Assembly: GCA_031216445.1 (NCBI GenBank)
Contig: CM062204.1
Coordinates: 17,272,001-17,336,000 of the forward strand
DNA length: 64,000 nt
DNA from: Lateolabrax maculatus
Lineage: Eukaryota > Chordata > Actinopteri > Acropomatiformes > Lateolabracidae
Reading direction: 5' to 3'
A program made the translations under genes and the position numbers. Position 1 is the stretch's first letter. Each line of letters starts with the position of its first letter. Below, one piece after another: positions 12,201-24,809 of this stretch. A model generated the notes under the pieces. The model had not been told where the DNA came from and ran no database searches. It saw nothing but the letters and a program-made list of their open reading frames with translations.

Positions 12201-15200
12201 ATACTACTCAATGACAATTCAATCATATTTTGATTATAACTATTTGTCTAACATTTTTTTTGTGGTATGGGGTTACCTTTTTGTTACTTATATACAGATA
12301 TGAGTTTAAAATGATATCTGACCTATAAACTACATTTCCCCATAAACCTCTTTGTATGCATTTAAAATGGCCGGTAATTTATAGTGTTTTATGAAATTGC
12401 AAAAAGACTACAACACAAACACAAACCAGTAGAGTGTGTGTAACTATTGAAATACTTAGACAGGATAACAGTACAGGAATGTGTCAAAAAGTGTACATTT
12501 ACTATACCATAATGAATACTCTTTGCAGGCAAAAACTGTGAATGAATTGGGGGAGATCTTTTCTGCGATAAGTGATGTCTTAGAGACGGCCGCTGCCACG
12601 AGTGACCCTCTGAAGGGCCGCAGTCATGTGATTGAGGGACTTGAGCAACTGAGGGAGAGGATGAGAATCCCAGCATCCAATGGAAGAAAGTCTGATGGTA
12701 AGAGGCCAGGTTTCATGAATTGGGGGATATATACACAGTGTAATACATGATAATGATATTTCAGTTTCCAGTGAATATTGCTATGATGTTATTTTGCTCT
12801 TTTTCTGTCATTTCAGGAATTCTACAAACTCTTCCTTTGCCCACAGCCAAGTGTTACATGTTTCACTGGGATAAAGATAACTTTGGTAAAGTATTCTGCA
12901 TGATATTTTCTTAATTCATTTCTGGGAATTATCTTTCTGCTTTGAGACAGAAAGCTATGACAGAAATATGAACCATATTTCCAGTTCAAAGCATATTACA
13001 TATATTTGTGTAGTTGTTTGTGTCTTTTTCGATCACTAAACGAGATTGATATTTGTTCACTTTCCTTCAGATGTTCTGAACACCCTTTTGGAGCATGACC
13101 CTGATGAGCTGGCTACTAATGGGCAGGCTGAGGAGGAAGAGGAGGTAGACATTGATGATGATGAGGAGGAGGACGATGTGACAGAGATTGATTTAGAAGA
13201 AGAGGATGAGGAAGAAGACAAAGAAGAGGAGGAACATGGAGTAGAATTCCCTTCAATGTCCATCATCCCTAATGGCTTCAGCATCAACCATCGTGCCTCC
13301 ACCTTCTCCACCATCTCCTCCCTGTCCACCACCTCCAAGGACTCCATGTTCTCCACCTTGTCCGTAACCTCAGGGTCCTACACGCCGTCCCTCTGGAGCG
13401 TAGGACCCAACTCGGTCACATCTGGAGTTGATAGTGACTACTTTGAAGATTCTGACGACTATATCTGCTCCTCTCCCGTCGCTGGAAAATGTTCGCCAAA
13501 GTCTATCAACAAAACTTCGGCTCGGCTCAGCCAGCACTTGTATCGGCTCTTCATCAAACCCAAGGGCCCTCGGTCATTGTCCCGGGCCAAAAGCTTAGGA
13601 AATACAGAATCAAAAGACCTTTTAGTGGTACGAGAAAAGCGTTCCAACTCTCTACCACAGCAAGTCCGGTTACATAGTCCTGAGCCCCTACACCAGGCGC
13701 AAAGTCAAACTCTCAGACATGTCTGCTTTCGAAGGAGGCCTATTCTCAGCAGTGATGAGGACAGTAAGAATATTACGCTGAGGGTGGTGGTGTTCGGTGC
13801 TGATCATGTAGCAGGGAAGGTGGCCCGGGCCTACAACAGCTTGAGGAGGAAGGAGAGTGCATGTCCACGTCTCAGCAGGGCTTTCAAGCTTCAGTTCTAC
13901 TTTGTGCCTGTGAAGAGGGACACAGCAGGGCCGGGGAGTCTGAGATCTCCTAGTCCAAAAGGAGCAACCCTGTCTAATGTAATTAGAAGAATACTTACAC
14001 TAAACTTCATACATTGAACCCAAAGCTCTGGTTGTACAGTACAGAGTAAAGAAAGCAAAATGTTGACATGGCTACAGTCTAAAAGCCAAAAAACATGCAC
14101 CTATATGAGAATTCCACTGTTTGGTTGTAATTGTTGCTTTTGCTCAAGCAGGATCTTCACCTCATGGGTACAGGGGACAGTACTAATGACATTGCCCATC
14201 TCCTTGGTATGTTGGACCCTTGGTACGAAAGAAACACCCTTAGCCTGCTTAACTTGCCTGCCAACGTCGTCTGCCAGGTACAAATGGAATCTAACTTTTA
14301 TACTGCCAAACCAAAACTAATCATTCAAAGTCCATCATTCATGTTTATCCAACTCAGAACATGACTAATCTTTAGTCTCTATTACTCAACAAATATGTAT
14401 TCCAGAGAATTGTTATTAAGCTTGTTAAAGCCTATTTGTTAGCAGATAAATAAAGCCTGGAGCATAAATACCTGACAATGTGCGCTGTATAATTGTATGA
14501 AGTGTTAAATTGTTTTGTCTTGCTCTGCAGCAAACCTCAAAGACGGAGTCAGAGTCATATGATAGTTCATATGAGCAGCGTCTGCCCATCCTGGCTGACT
14601 TGGTCCTGTACTACTGCCGCTATGCTGCTCGGCCAGCTCTGATCCAGCTCTATCAGGCTGAGGTCAGATACTTTTAAAAACACACACACACACTCTTTTC
14701 TTGAGCTCTTTTCTATCAGGGACCTATTTTTAAAACACATAAGGCCTGGTATGCAGTCCTTGGTATCCTTGTGAACAGAAACATGACCCTGATGCCCCCT
14801 GGATCTTGATAATAACTAATGAAACACTGTTCCAAATATCAATGATTGATTGAGGATCTTTGGTGTTGTAGTTGACGCTAGCTTGTGGAGAGAGGAGGAC
14901 TGAGGTGTTCGTCCACTCCCTAGAGTTGGGTCACACCGCAGGAACACGAGCCATCAAGGCCATGGGTGAGTGTGACGCACATGCCAAACACTTTCACATA
15001 TCCTCGCAACCGTGCCACAAGAAATTCAATTCTCCGCATTTTCCATGCAGTGAGTGCATCATCAGTTTTATGAGGTTGAGACTGGACTACATTTATGATA
15101 GAGGAACATCTGCTATTTCTGCATCATGATTCAGTGTACTTCTACTTTTCTAGTTTCACTCAATGCCGCTACTTGCACTTCTGATTTTTAATTTCCTTTG

Positions 15201-17447
15201 AGAAGTACAAATTCTGGGGAATCTGTTTATGCCTCATGTGCGGTAGTTACTGTGGAAATTACTTTTCTTTGATCTATCATTTATCACAATATTCTTCATA
15301 CAAAAATTATCTAGTTTTTTGGTATTGAAAACTGAATATCTTCTACATTGAATGCCGTCTATAAAACTTATGTCAGAATGCAAAATTTCTTACGAGTTCA
15401 TTTTGATTGACATTTCATAAATGTGTGTATGTGTGTGTGTGTGTCTTTTTCTCTCCTTATATAGGTGCTGCCAGTAAACGGTTTGGTATTGACGGTGACC
15501 GAGAAGCAGTGCCTCTAATGTTGGAAGTGGTGTACAACAGGGTAAGATGGTGTTTGTATTCACTATGAAGCTGCACTTTACAAGAATTGTATCCATAAAT
15601 ACACAATTTTATCAGCAGAAAAACATCCCATTACCCCTTCGGAGATAGTGGAGGTTCTCCTCGTTTACTCTAATTCAACTGGTTTCGGTCACGGTCACTT
15701 CTTTACCCACAGAAAATGGCTGCTGTTAAAATCTTTTTTTTCCTCATTTCCCAGTATTTCTGTGTTCTGTTCCAAAACAGCGATAATCTTAGCCTCTCTT
15801 CTCCTCCTATTCAGGTGGTAATTAGTGGGAGAAGCCAGTGGAAAAGAGAAACCAAAGTCTGCACTTCAGTGAACTTAACCAAAGCATGCAAGAATCCTGA
15901 GGAACTAGGTACGTTACTACCATAATACATGGATAAGTCACTTAACTATATTAGAATGAGACAACAAATTAGCTGCCTCGAGATTCAACAGAACTTATAA
16001 TAATTACTGTTTATGGTTAAAATGAATATTTTTCATTAGCAACTCAATATTTCAACAAAGAGTTTTTGTTTCTTTAAAAAAGGTGATTGTTGCAAATTCA
16101 GATTGTTCATTAATCTCGTAGGAACTGTATATATTGTTGCTCACGGTAAATGGAAATTCCTTGATATTTTCCTTTTGATACCTGCATTAGGTGATGATAA
16201 GGCATTTACTGTAAGATGTGTAAGTGTTTTCATAATTTAACTAAAACTATATCTATTAGACTCAAAGATGGAGTGCCTGCAGCTCACAATGACTGAGGTC
16301 CTGAAGAGACAGAACGGTAAAAGCAAGAAGGGCTACAACCAGGTAAGCTAGACTCAACACCAGTCAGTCTCGATGGTTTGTGGTTAAAAAAGCACCACAG
16401 CAACACGCTTTCACAAACATGTCTGCAACACGTTCTCTATTTAAAGACACCTCAACATATTTTTGATAGCATCTAAGGCTCATCTCAACTGAATCTCTCA
16501 CCTCACATACAGTATGCCGAGAGCAAAGCGTTTCAAGCTGACAGCGTACAAAAAGCCACAACACAGGCAAGGCACACCTGTTTTGCTTGTGTGTTTTGGC
16601 AGTAATATGATTTTCTCAACATTGCAGCTTAATCTCTTAGCCTTGTTTAGATTTGGAGCTTTGATTTTAAATAGTCATTACGCACCTCAGCAAAATGTCA
16701 ACCTATTTAAATGATTGATTTTTAGCTCAAGGCTCTCTTTACAGCTCAAAGACAAAAACAAGTGGTGCATAAACGAAAATAAAACAACTCAGACAAGTTG
16801 CGATAGCAGTGAATATCATATCAAATGCTATGCAAATATATCAACGCAGTTTGAAGGAATGTTCCACTATCTAGCAATTTCTGTTTTTTCTTGCAATGCA
16901 TTTAGTTTTGCTCTGTTTTTTCCTTTTGTAGCAGCTGAGTGTGACAGAGGTGAAGGTGGACAAGGTGCAGGTCAGCGGTGCTGCAAACACAACCTTTGCT
17001 GTATGTTTGGACCAGGATGAGAAAAAAATACTGCAGAGTGTCACCAGGTGTGGAGCTAAGATGAACACACACACACACACACACACACAATTTCAGACAG
17101 GCTTTTATTTCTTGCTGTATTCTCACCCCAATTTCTTATCTCACCTACATCCTCTGCAGCAACAACCTTTCCTCTCAAGAAACATACATGTATAAAAAAA
17201 AATACACACGCATATTTATAGCATCTACTAACAACTCACAACCCTCACAAGTGTTGTTATTTATCTAACCCATGTGTCTCCCTCTGTCCCATATAGATGT
17301 GACATATCAGTGTGCTATAAATCTGACAGCACCACTGACTGGAGGCTAAATAAATCCCGGACCTCAGCCCAAATCCAGCCTCTCCACCCCACCTTCTGCT
17401 CCCTCCTCTGCCTGCCCATAGTCACTTTCAGTGGGGCTCTTCCCTGA
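4843..17447 (+). CDS. pik3r5: Phosphoinositide 3-kinase regulatory subunit 5 (p101)
   Basis: p101 is the adaptor that binds p110-gamma and G-beta-gamma, placing PI3K-gamma at the membrane after GPCR activation. Coding exons: 4843-4942, 8666-8781, 8905-8973, 10201-10339, 11315-11384, 11971-12145, 12529-12697, 12817-12885, 13071-13978, 14152-14277, 14531-14662, 14872-14965, 15465-15541, 15815-15908, 16260-16342, 16932-17047, 17297-17447. They sum to 2688 nt: 895 residues plus stop (human about 880). All junctions are GT/AG and phases match. Diagnostic residues are the N-terminal CTEDRIQHALDRCLDGL, KAPGISFQRLVREEQ, an acidic run at about 323-361, LRVVVFG (539), GMLDPWYERN (624-633), HSLELGH, FGIDGDREAVPL, FAVCLDQDE and C-terminal VTFSGALP. 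The start ATG has A at -3 and opens the conserved N-terminus. By family structure, the N-terminal part is helical solenoid and the C-terminal part the G-beta-gamma-binding region. The donor of the big exon (after 13978) is weak. Very sure of identity. Confidence 0.97.
9015..9655. mobile_element. Non-autonomous hAT element with 8-bp TSD
   Basis: The left end begins cGGGGGTTCTCAAAG and the right end is ctttaagaacccctg, whose reverse complement is cAGGGGTTCTTAAAG; these are imperfect terminal inverted repeats of the hAT type. The element is flanked on both sides by an identical 8-bp sequence, ctttaacc, at 9007-9014 and 9656-9663, the target-duplication length expected for hAT. It is 641 bp, encodes no transposase that I can see, and carries an internal ATT/GTT trinucleotide tract. 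It sits in pik3r5 intron 3. All of this is read directly from the sequence; only the superfamily name rests on family knowledge. Confidence 0.88.
9168..9236. repeat. (ATT)n/(GTT)n trinucleotide repeat
   Basis: A run of ATT units passes into a run of TTG/GTT units, with one GTC interruption near the end. It lies inside the hAT-like element in pik3r5 intron 3. Confidence 0.9.
10801..11125. mobile_element. MITE with 13-bp perfect terminal inverted repeats
   Basis: The ends are aaagctggagtgc at 10801-10813 and gcactccagcttt at 11113-11125, exact inverted repeats of 13 bp, enclosing 325 bp in pik3r5 intron 4. The interior (the stretch about cacaatgctgattaagcc near 10860) matches a dispersed teleost repeat that I remember from other fish genomes. 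There is no coding capacity. I could not define a convincing target duplication, so the superfamily is left open. Confidence 0.72.
13138..13254 (+). other. pik3r5: Acidic Glu/Asp tract in p101
   Basis: Within the 908-nt exon, residues about 323-361 are nearly all Glu or Asp (runs of E5, D3E3D2, E3DE3D). Human p101 carries an acidic Glu run at the equivalent place, so this is a retained low-complexity feature and not an insertion. It is followed by a Ser/Thr-rich stretch (TFSTISSLSTTSKDS), which suggests a disordered, possibly phosphorylated linker between the N-terminal and C-terminal folded parts. Confidence 0.9.
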
Positions 17448-19440
17448 GACTGCTGACCACTAGTGTGGCGGGTTTGAAAGGAAAGATTATGTGCACTGTT
17501 CTGTGTTATTTATATGCCCTTAATAACAGACACTGACTGCGGGGGGAAAGTACACAGGACACGCAGTTTTTTCATTTCCTCCTGGTGTCTTGAAGCTGAT
17601 CTGGTCAAGTTCATGTAATGGCGACCTCAAACGGCAGTGGGACGAAACACAAGGACTTGCGCAAAAGGGGTAATCAGGAAACTGCAGACCTGGCTGACCT
17701 GTGTTCATTAATACAGACACATGCCAAAGAACAAGAAAAACAAAGAATGACTTGAGAAGCAATAGTTCTAGTGATGCTGAACCAGCTTTCTCTGTACAAA
17801 ACAATCATTCACTGTTTTTAAGGAAACTGTTCCCATTTTCATTCTACAGGTTTCAGTTCCCATTTTCCTGTTGGCAGAGAAGTTACCTTACCCACAGTAA
17901 CATTAGAAAGTAATTTTGTCAAACAGGGTGAATTTACAGTACAGGATCTCAGGTGAGATGACATTCAAACTGGAATGTCAACACCAATGTGCTGAAATAA
18001 GCCTTGGCTTACCAAGAAATGTAATTTGAAAATATAGAGATGATCTTGGAGTCAGAGTTTTAGAACTGGAGAATTGTAAAATTCTTTGACCAGACTGTAC
18101 TATATCTGAGACTGGACACTATAACCTTGTAAATATTATGTCTGTAAAAATATTGTGTTTGTAAAATATTGTGTTGCATGCAGTAACTTGACACACCATT
18201 ATGTTTTATGTCTGTTATAAATGGGCTTAGAGTGATAACATTTCTCCTAAGGAGTTACAATGAAGCCACTGGTTTAACTGCAGTTATAAGTATGACCAGC
18301 AGGGGGTTCTGTTGACCTTTTGACTTCAGTTGAAATACAGGTTGCTTTAACCATCCAGAGTCGGCTATACTTGTAGTAAAGTCTCACTTTGTAATAACTG
18401 TAATGGAACTTATAATAGACCATAGTTTTGCCCTTGAAAAGTGATAACCTTCATTTCTTCAAAGGCACAGACGGAAAATATAAATTTGATATTATGGTGC
18501 TAATAAATGCATTTGGATGCACATCATCCTTTATAAAAAAAGAAAAAGGGAACTGATTCACTGCACTTTGCATCCTGTAAACTATGACATTTAAAACAAA
18601 TCTTATTGTTTTTTGGTTGTAAAGGGGTAATATCCTGATCACCTGACTGAGACTGAAATAGTAACACTGCACAAGAATATCTTTTATGAATTTGAAGCAT
18701 TTGAACATTAGATTAAATTAATTAGGTACTTTGTTGTTCAGATATATGCCTGGCACCACTGCCCTCTCCCTACATGGCTTCTCTGATGAAAACTTGCTAA
18801 TGCAATATTGTTTTTATAATTGTATGTGTATCATCTATGCAGTGGATACATCTAATATTCAGTCTTCATTAAAATGTCTTCATCTGGAGATTCATTTTAA
18901 TCTTGATAACTGCCTTCATTTAAAGGAGTGCTTGTGTATATCACTTGTTATTGTGTACATATACAGCAAGTATGGGTACAGTGATGGAATGTAACTGAAT
19001 AAATTCACTCAAATACTACTTACATGCAGTTTTGAGGGACTTCTGTCTTACCTGCATATGTTCATTTTACAACACATTACACTTCCACAAGGAAATAATC
19101 CACTGCATTCATCTGGCAGCTATAGTGTCTAGTTAGATTTCACGTAAAGATTTTACGTACAAAATATGCAAACCACTCGTTAAAACCATCTTCGGGAGCA
19201 GATAGAGGTGTCACGAAACAGCAAATAATGACACGATGATGACATCACGGCCCCAAACAGCTTACAAAATAAAACAACAGCAGTGCATTTACTTTTGATA
19301 CTTGCCTTTCACTGATAAAAAAGTAACTAAGAAAAGTAGTGCGGTTACTGAAGGACTGCTATCCATACATCTCTCTGTGTAAGGCCCGTATAAACTCCCA
19401 AACAACACCTGAGGCGTAAATCACATTTTTAACACGGAGC
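17448..19440 (+). other. pik3r5 3' UTR and spacer
   Basis: No coding sequence is recognised after the pik3r5 stop. Candidate polyadenylation signals AATAAA lie at 18502-18507 and 18998-19003. I cannot tell which is used. The rest is AT-rich DNA running up to the CpG-rich block at about 19440. Confidence 0.5.
18998..19003 (+). terminator. Candidate distal polyadenylation signal AATAAA for pik3r5
   Basis: Canonical hexamer about 1.55 kb after the pik3r5 stop codon. Another hexamer occurs at 18502-18507. Choosing between them needs 3'-end reads. Confidence 0.4.
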
Positions 19441-19616
19441 AGGGCTCTGATTGGTCGCCCTCGGCGGCGCCCGGTGACACGCCATTGGCGGGCTTGCGGC
19501 GGCGGGCGTGGCCGGGAGCGGAGCGCCGCTGTCGGAGAGTTGACCGCAGACGAGGTGACGCCGACGGAGAGGCCGTGCGGGAGGCGAGCGGACCTGCGTG
19601 CGCCACTCAGCTGCAA
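19441..19616 (+). promoter_or_regulatory. CpG-rich promoter with putative non-coding first exon
   Basis: This is the most CpG-dense block between pik3r5 and pik3r6. It has two inverted CCAAT boxes (ATTGG at 19450-19454 and 19484-19488), GC-box-like GGGCGTGG near 19504, and a strong splice donor (CAA|GTAAGT) after 19616. The layout fits a TATA-less promoter with a short 5' UTR exon spliced to the pik3r6 exon at 28524, about 8.9 kb away. It could instead drive an unannotated non-coding RNA. Transcript data are needed to decide. Confidence 0.55.
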
Positions 19617-21819
19617 GTAAGTCTCTCTCCCCCCCCCCCCCCCCCTCAAGACAGAAACATTTGGGTTTTTTTTTTTTTTACCGATCGGAGAAGTCTTTAC
19701 ATCCCTACCCCGCAGTTTACAGTCTTCTCGCTGGCGGAAAAAACAAAAAAAAAGTTAGTGTCGGCGGCTGTAAATTGAAGCTGGCTGGAGTTGCGGGTGG
19801 TGGTTCGGGTCGCCCTCCGCTGTGCACGTCGATGCGCGTTTAATTACGCTCAACGTGAGCCCGTCAGTGCGCGCCTTGTCCACGTTCATCTCACACCTTC
19901 CGCTCTCCCCCCCCCCCCCCCCCTGAGTTAACCTGTTCATGGTTGAGTAAATGTTTCTTTGCTGTGCTCCGTGACTCACGCTATCTTAAGGATGTTTCTG
20001 TCTTTTTGCGCTGATGTTGTCTGATTATGTAAAGTAGTGTACAGCTTGCCACTCGGTGCTCTGTGCAGATAAGACGTGAAAGTGTGGTTCGCTGTACGGC
20101 ACCTGACTGATACGGGCTGCTGTACATGTCATCGGCTTCCCCTTTTTTTTTACCCTCATCATCTTTTTTTTTTTTTTTTGAATGGACTCATTCACGTATG
20201 GGTCAGGCTATTAAAAGAACCTCAAACATCATGTCCTATGACACGGGAAGACACCAGGGAGGGCGGCTTGTGTTTTTCCCTGCTGAGATAATAAGGAGGG
20301 CTTGATAACAGAACCTGGTCTGATTGAAGCCCTGGCTCTCTGTTGTGTCTGTTGGGACTCTAAGAGCACAGCTGTATTTCCTCCAGCTTCCTTGTTTTTA
20401 GAGCCAAGCTTCCTGGTACCACTTTGGGGTTGAGGGGATTCAGGGTGGCTGCAGTCTCTGTGCGTCCATGGTTGTCTCTTTGTGAGGGCTATTTTTGTTC
20501 ATAAAATGAGCCAATAATTATTGAATTGTATGGGCGCAGCATAGGGACATTGTCCCTAGCAGTGAGGCACACATTCAAAAGTTAGAGGCTGTGTGTATCT
20601 CAAATCTACAAATAAAGGTGTTGGACACAACGCCCAGTTAAAAAAAAAAAAACCACATCTCTCTAACCTTCATCAAAATCAGATTAGGGATGTCTATTAT
20701 TGTCCTATCTAACTATTGGGTGAGGCATGAGAAAACAGTGACATAGTACTTAAAAATATTTAGGCTATTAGCTGAATCCTGGTAATCTAGTCTTGAACAT
20801 GGTTCTACAGAAAATGACTTGTAAAACCATTAAGTAACAAACAGTTATCATAGATCTACTACACATGATGAGCAAAATTGAGCAAAAAGTCCATATGCTG
20901 TTAAATCTGATCTCTGTTGTTTGGGTAACCTTATCATTAGACAGTGTGGCGGCACATCACCATGCCAAAATATCTTATGATATAACTCAGACACAATTCC
21001 TGGGATGATACAGACATCTACCGTAAGTCAATGCAACAAAACAACATATTTTGGATAGTTGTTCAGGTCAGGTGATGACTGGAACAGGTGTGCCATGAAA
21101 TGACTGCAGTTAAAACATCACAACAGAAAAAAATGAATTACTTTTTTTTTTTTTTATCATAGTCTTAACACAAACACTCTTTCTTCCTATTAGTTTACCT
21201 TCTTACAGTAACAACATGGAACATCATTTCCCAGCTAAAATGAACTACTCCCTGCTAGAGGGAACCTTTTACACAGGTGGGATAGCATTTACAGCATTTT
21301 TCTGGAAAAGAATTATGATTTTTGTCATATGTGTCTTTTTTCCTATCTTTATTCAAGGGCTTTGTCTTTCATTGACATTGTTTTGGCTATTGTTTAAAAT
21401 ATGTTAATATTTACTGTGTGTGTGTGTGCGTGTTTATAATAAAATGCATTAAGGATACACTGATAATACAATCAGTTCAGTTTTCCCTGATGCTTATGTT
21501 TCTTACAAGTGCATGTAAGCCTCCTTGAATGTTTTTAACACAACAATCGGAGCATATTTCTACATACTTACACCTACCTATACAATCGGTTCAGTTTTTT
21601 TGAAAGCCTGTTCCAGTCTGATATAAATGCTTGTAAAGCTATTTTTTTAAATAAAGGTCCACGTATTGACTGCGCCTGTGGTTTGAAGTATTTGAAGTGA
21701 ATGTGAACATAACCAACTATTAGAGATTGAAAAAGGTTGCAGTTTGTTTTTCAAACAATAATTAACATTTGGAGTTAAGTATACAATACAGTTTGGTTTG
21801 TGTACTCATGGGTTGTGAT

Positions 21820-21910
21820 TAGTCATGGACATTTTATTATGGGTCCTTGAAAAGTCATGGAGAAGTTTTGAAATTTTGTGCATTAAAATGTGTGGGAACA
21901 CTGATTTCCT
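21820..21910 (+). repeat. Dispersed teleost repeat fragment
   Basis: The string around 21842-21905 (gtccttgaaaagtcatgg, then gttttgaaattttgtgc) is one I recognise as recurring in many fish genomes. It is only a fragment with no terminal repeats visible. The family name is not assigned. Confidence 0.45.
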
Positions 21911-22559
21911 GCGCTCCAGCTCCAGCTCTTCTCACATTTAGGCTGCTTCTGCGCAGCTGTGAAACGTCTGCACTCAGATTTGTGCTCTGCTGTCTGATTT
22001 TTCTGTCAAAATTTCCCAACTAATAGAATGCCAGTTGTAGTGTTGACCAATGAAATGATCCCTGCCTCATTGCCGGCGTGGGCGCTTTACTTCTTCGTGG
22101 TCGGAGTTTATCGTCTCCTTCATGTCTCCAACCCATGTGGGTCACCATCATGTGGCTGTGACCTTTTCTATACAAAGACCTTTTAGTCCTCTACAAAATG
22201 TCAGCCACTTAAAAGCAATGTTTGGACCAATGTTTGGAGGGGTATCCCAAAGGCAACATTAAAAATAATCTGTGGCCATTGTTAATCAGTAGAAATCATC
22301 TCTCATGAGGCCAGCCGTGTCAGAGGATCTACAACAAGGAAGTGTTCGATTTTTGGTAGGAATGCTGAAGTTGGAGAAGCAGTTTGGAGCAGCAGAGGCG
22401 CTCAGGCCGGTGCTTGATTTAGCTTGTGGTTGCAATTTGAGAGCTGGTTTCCTTCACCAGCCTTATCAGGAACTCAGCTAAGACTTTTTAACTGTGTCAC
22501 TTTTGGGGAACAACCTGAGCTGACCTGTGATGTGCTGTTTTTTATGCTGCAGACACACC

Positions 22560-22660
22560 TACGGATTAAATTCTACAACTACCGGAGTCAAATTCCTTGT
22601 ATGTGTATGCATCCATGGCCAAAAAGCTGTTTCTGATTCTGATTCTGATTCTGATTTGAG
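22560..22660 (+). mobile_element. Probable LINE 3' end with ATTCTG-repeat tail
   Basis: The stretch reads gagtcaaattccttgtatgtg near 22584, followed by 'ggccaaaaagctg' and then tandem attctg units (22632-22657). This is the usual 3' terminus of a common fish non-LTR retrotransposon family (L2-like, from memory). Only the last hundred or so bases are recognisable; no reverse transcriptase frame is present. Confidence 0.55.
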
Positions 22661-24456
22661 TAGTTAATTCAATAGTTTCCCCTGCTGCAGGGGGAAACAA
22701 CTCAATAAACCCTTTTTAGTCCTCTTTTCCCTTTGGGGTTTTAGAGGGACAGCAGTTAGATCAAACAGACTCCACCAAGTCCGTAGGCTGGGTTGACACA
22801 AGGCTTGTATGCCTCAGCGGAGGCTTTGACCATTTCAGCTCAGTCAGATGACCTGATTAATTCAAACTATCACTTAGTCACTTGACATGATCTCATGTGA
22901 ACAAAGTGCTCAGCAGAAACCTTCATACCAGTATTTACAGACAGCTATGTTTTGAAACCTCCAGGCTACATTTGCCACTTTAGGCAGATGTTGCCCTGGA
23001 GTGCCTGACCCTTGTCAAGCCCTGTAACTCTTGCATTTTCCTGGAAAACCTGACCCAACATTTTAAATGACAAGCTTGCCCAAAGTTATTACAAAACCCT
23101 CTTAATTCCACATACTGCAGCTCCCAGAATGCAGACAGCCGCAGACTCTCTTCAATTTGAGACGCCACCCTTTTGTTTGTCCTGTGAGAAATATGAAAAC
23201 AGCCTGTGGGCTCCTTGGAAAGCAGTCTCCATCGTGGCTATGGCTACTTCATGCCAAGTGTGTGTGTTCGGTGGATCTATTTGTGTTCTTGATCATGTCT
23301 ATGTGACGCACTTGGTACATCCTGTGCTTGCAGCAGTTGGATCACTTTACACCCAGTGACCTCCTGTCAAAGTTTACCACTATGTTACTGTTACTGTGTT
23401 GCCTCATTATGGCCAACAGTGGCTAAATAAGGACACCTGCGTAGTGATCCACAGGAATTCTCACATTTGGATACACGCTTTTGACTTTTTCTTCGGCATG
23501 TCTGGAAACAGTGTTTGTTTTTCCACACACGTCAGTTGCAGAATATCCAGAATGTGTGGTTAGAAAATGCCTTAAATGTTGCAGACGTCTTGTGCTTTAC
23601 TGTGTGCATATTGAAGTAAAGAGTGAGATCCAGTTTGTATAAGACTTAACAGGATGTGGCTTAAATATTAGCGACGATTTTAGATTGCATCGCACTTGAT
23701 TGAACAGTTACACAAACTGCAAGGATGCTTCAAAAGCAGAGACTTTGTCATCTGTTTAAAGGACAGTCTTGCAAACCACAAGGAAACTGTACCATAGCAA
23801 CCAAAGTTTTCGCCACAAACTGGCAAGGAGTTGTAAGCCACAACTGCTAAAATGACATAATAGCTGATACCCCACCTTCTCTATACCAAAAATGGCTTGT
23901 TATTCAGTTCACAGAGTTTTAAAGTAAGATAAGTAATTCATACTCAGTGTTCCCCCACAGCTTTCTGGTTATCCACAGGCCCTCTGTCCGAGGCCACAGC
24001 TGTATCTATGGTAACAATGCTGTCTTTGTTCATTGTGTTTATCCTCGATAAGAATGGATTAAGAAGTATTTCATGCATAAATAATGGATCTAATCACTAT
24101 TCCAAAACACTGATGGAAATCTCTGCAGTAAGTGGTCATATGCACAGGATGTACTGTAAGTGAAAGCCTCAAGGAAAGCAGAAAAACTGAAATTTTAGAT
24201 TTTTTTCAAGATTCTGTAGTGTATGTCAGTGGAAGTTGCATGTGCACTCAATTGCATACGTGCTGTGCATAGGGTATGTATGTGATCATGTCTGGTGTGT
24301 GTGCGTGAGTGTCTGTTTGCATCTGCAATTGTGTTTAAACATGGTGTTTGTACAAAATCTCTTTAACTGCTAGATGTTGCCAAATCCAACCTAAATGCCA
24401 CATCCTCAGTTGACCCCTAATGAACCAATTAACCCAGTTCTCACCATCATACCACA

Positions 24457-24457
24457 A

Positions 24458-24506
<49 letters not shown>
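24457..24506. repeat. (AC)n microsatellite
   Basis: AC repeat with a short GCGCG interruption at its left end, visible directly. A second AC array lies at 24775-24808. Confidence 0.9.
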
Positions 24507-24508
<2 letters not shown>

Positions 24509-24774
24509 GAAACCCCTTTGTATTTCTACCTCTTCCTATCTGTCTTCCTCTTGCCTGATGGATTTAGCACACTATCCCCAGCGGCATAAATCTTCACCCT
24601 GTTCATTGAGACCTATGATTGGATGTTATATTTACACCAACTCCTCCAATTAGCCAAATGTTTTATTGCATTTTTGTGTTTTGTTTGATGCAGATTTGGG
24701 GCATTATCGTGCATAATGTTTGCAGGCCTTGAGGAGGAAATAATCCTCGCTCAGTCAGGCCATGCAGCTTTACA

Positions 24775-24808
<34 letters not shown>
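24775..24808. repeat. (AC)n microsatellite
   Basis: Uninterrupted AC repeat, the second such array within 300 bp in the interval upstream of pik3r6. Confidence 0.9.

Positions 24809-24809
<1 letters not shown>

Noticed and set aside
13057..13356. Minus-strand open frame with a long Ser run
   Set aside because: It is the antisense shadow of the Glu/Asp codons (gag, gat) in the pik3r5 exon, not a separate gene.
14872..15129. 85-codon frame as a separate small gene
   Set aside because: Its first part is the pik3r5 exon 14872-14965 (LTLACGERRTEVFVHSLELGH); the rest is intron read-through.
19359..19649. Minus-strand Arg/Gly/Pro-rich frame over the CpG block
   Set aside because: This is a GC-rich promoter artefact with no homology or splice context.
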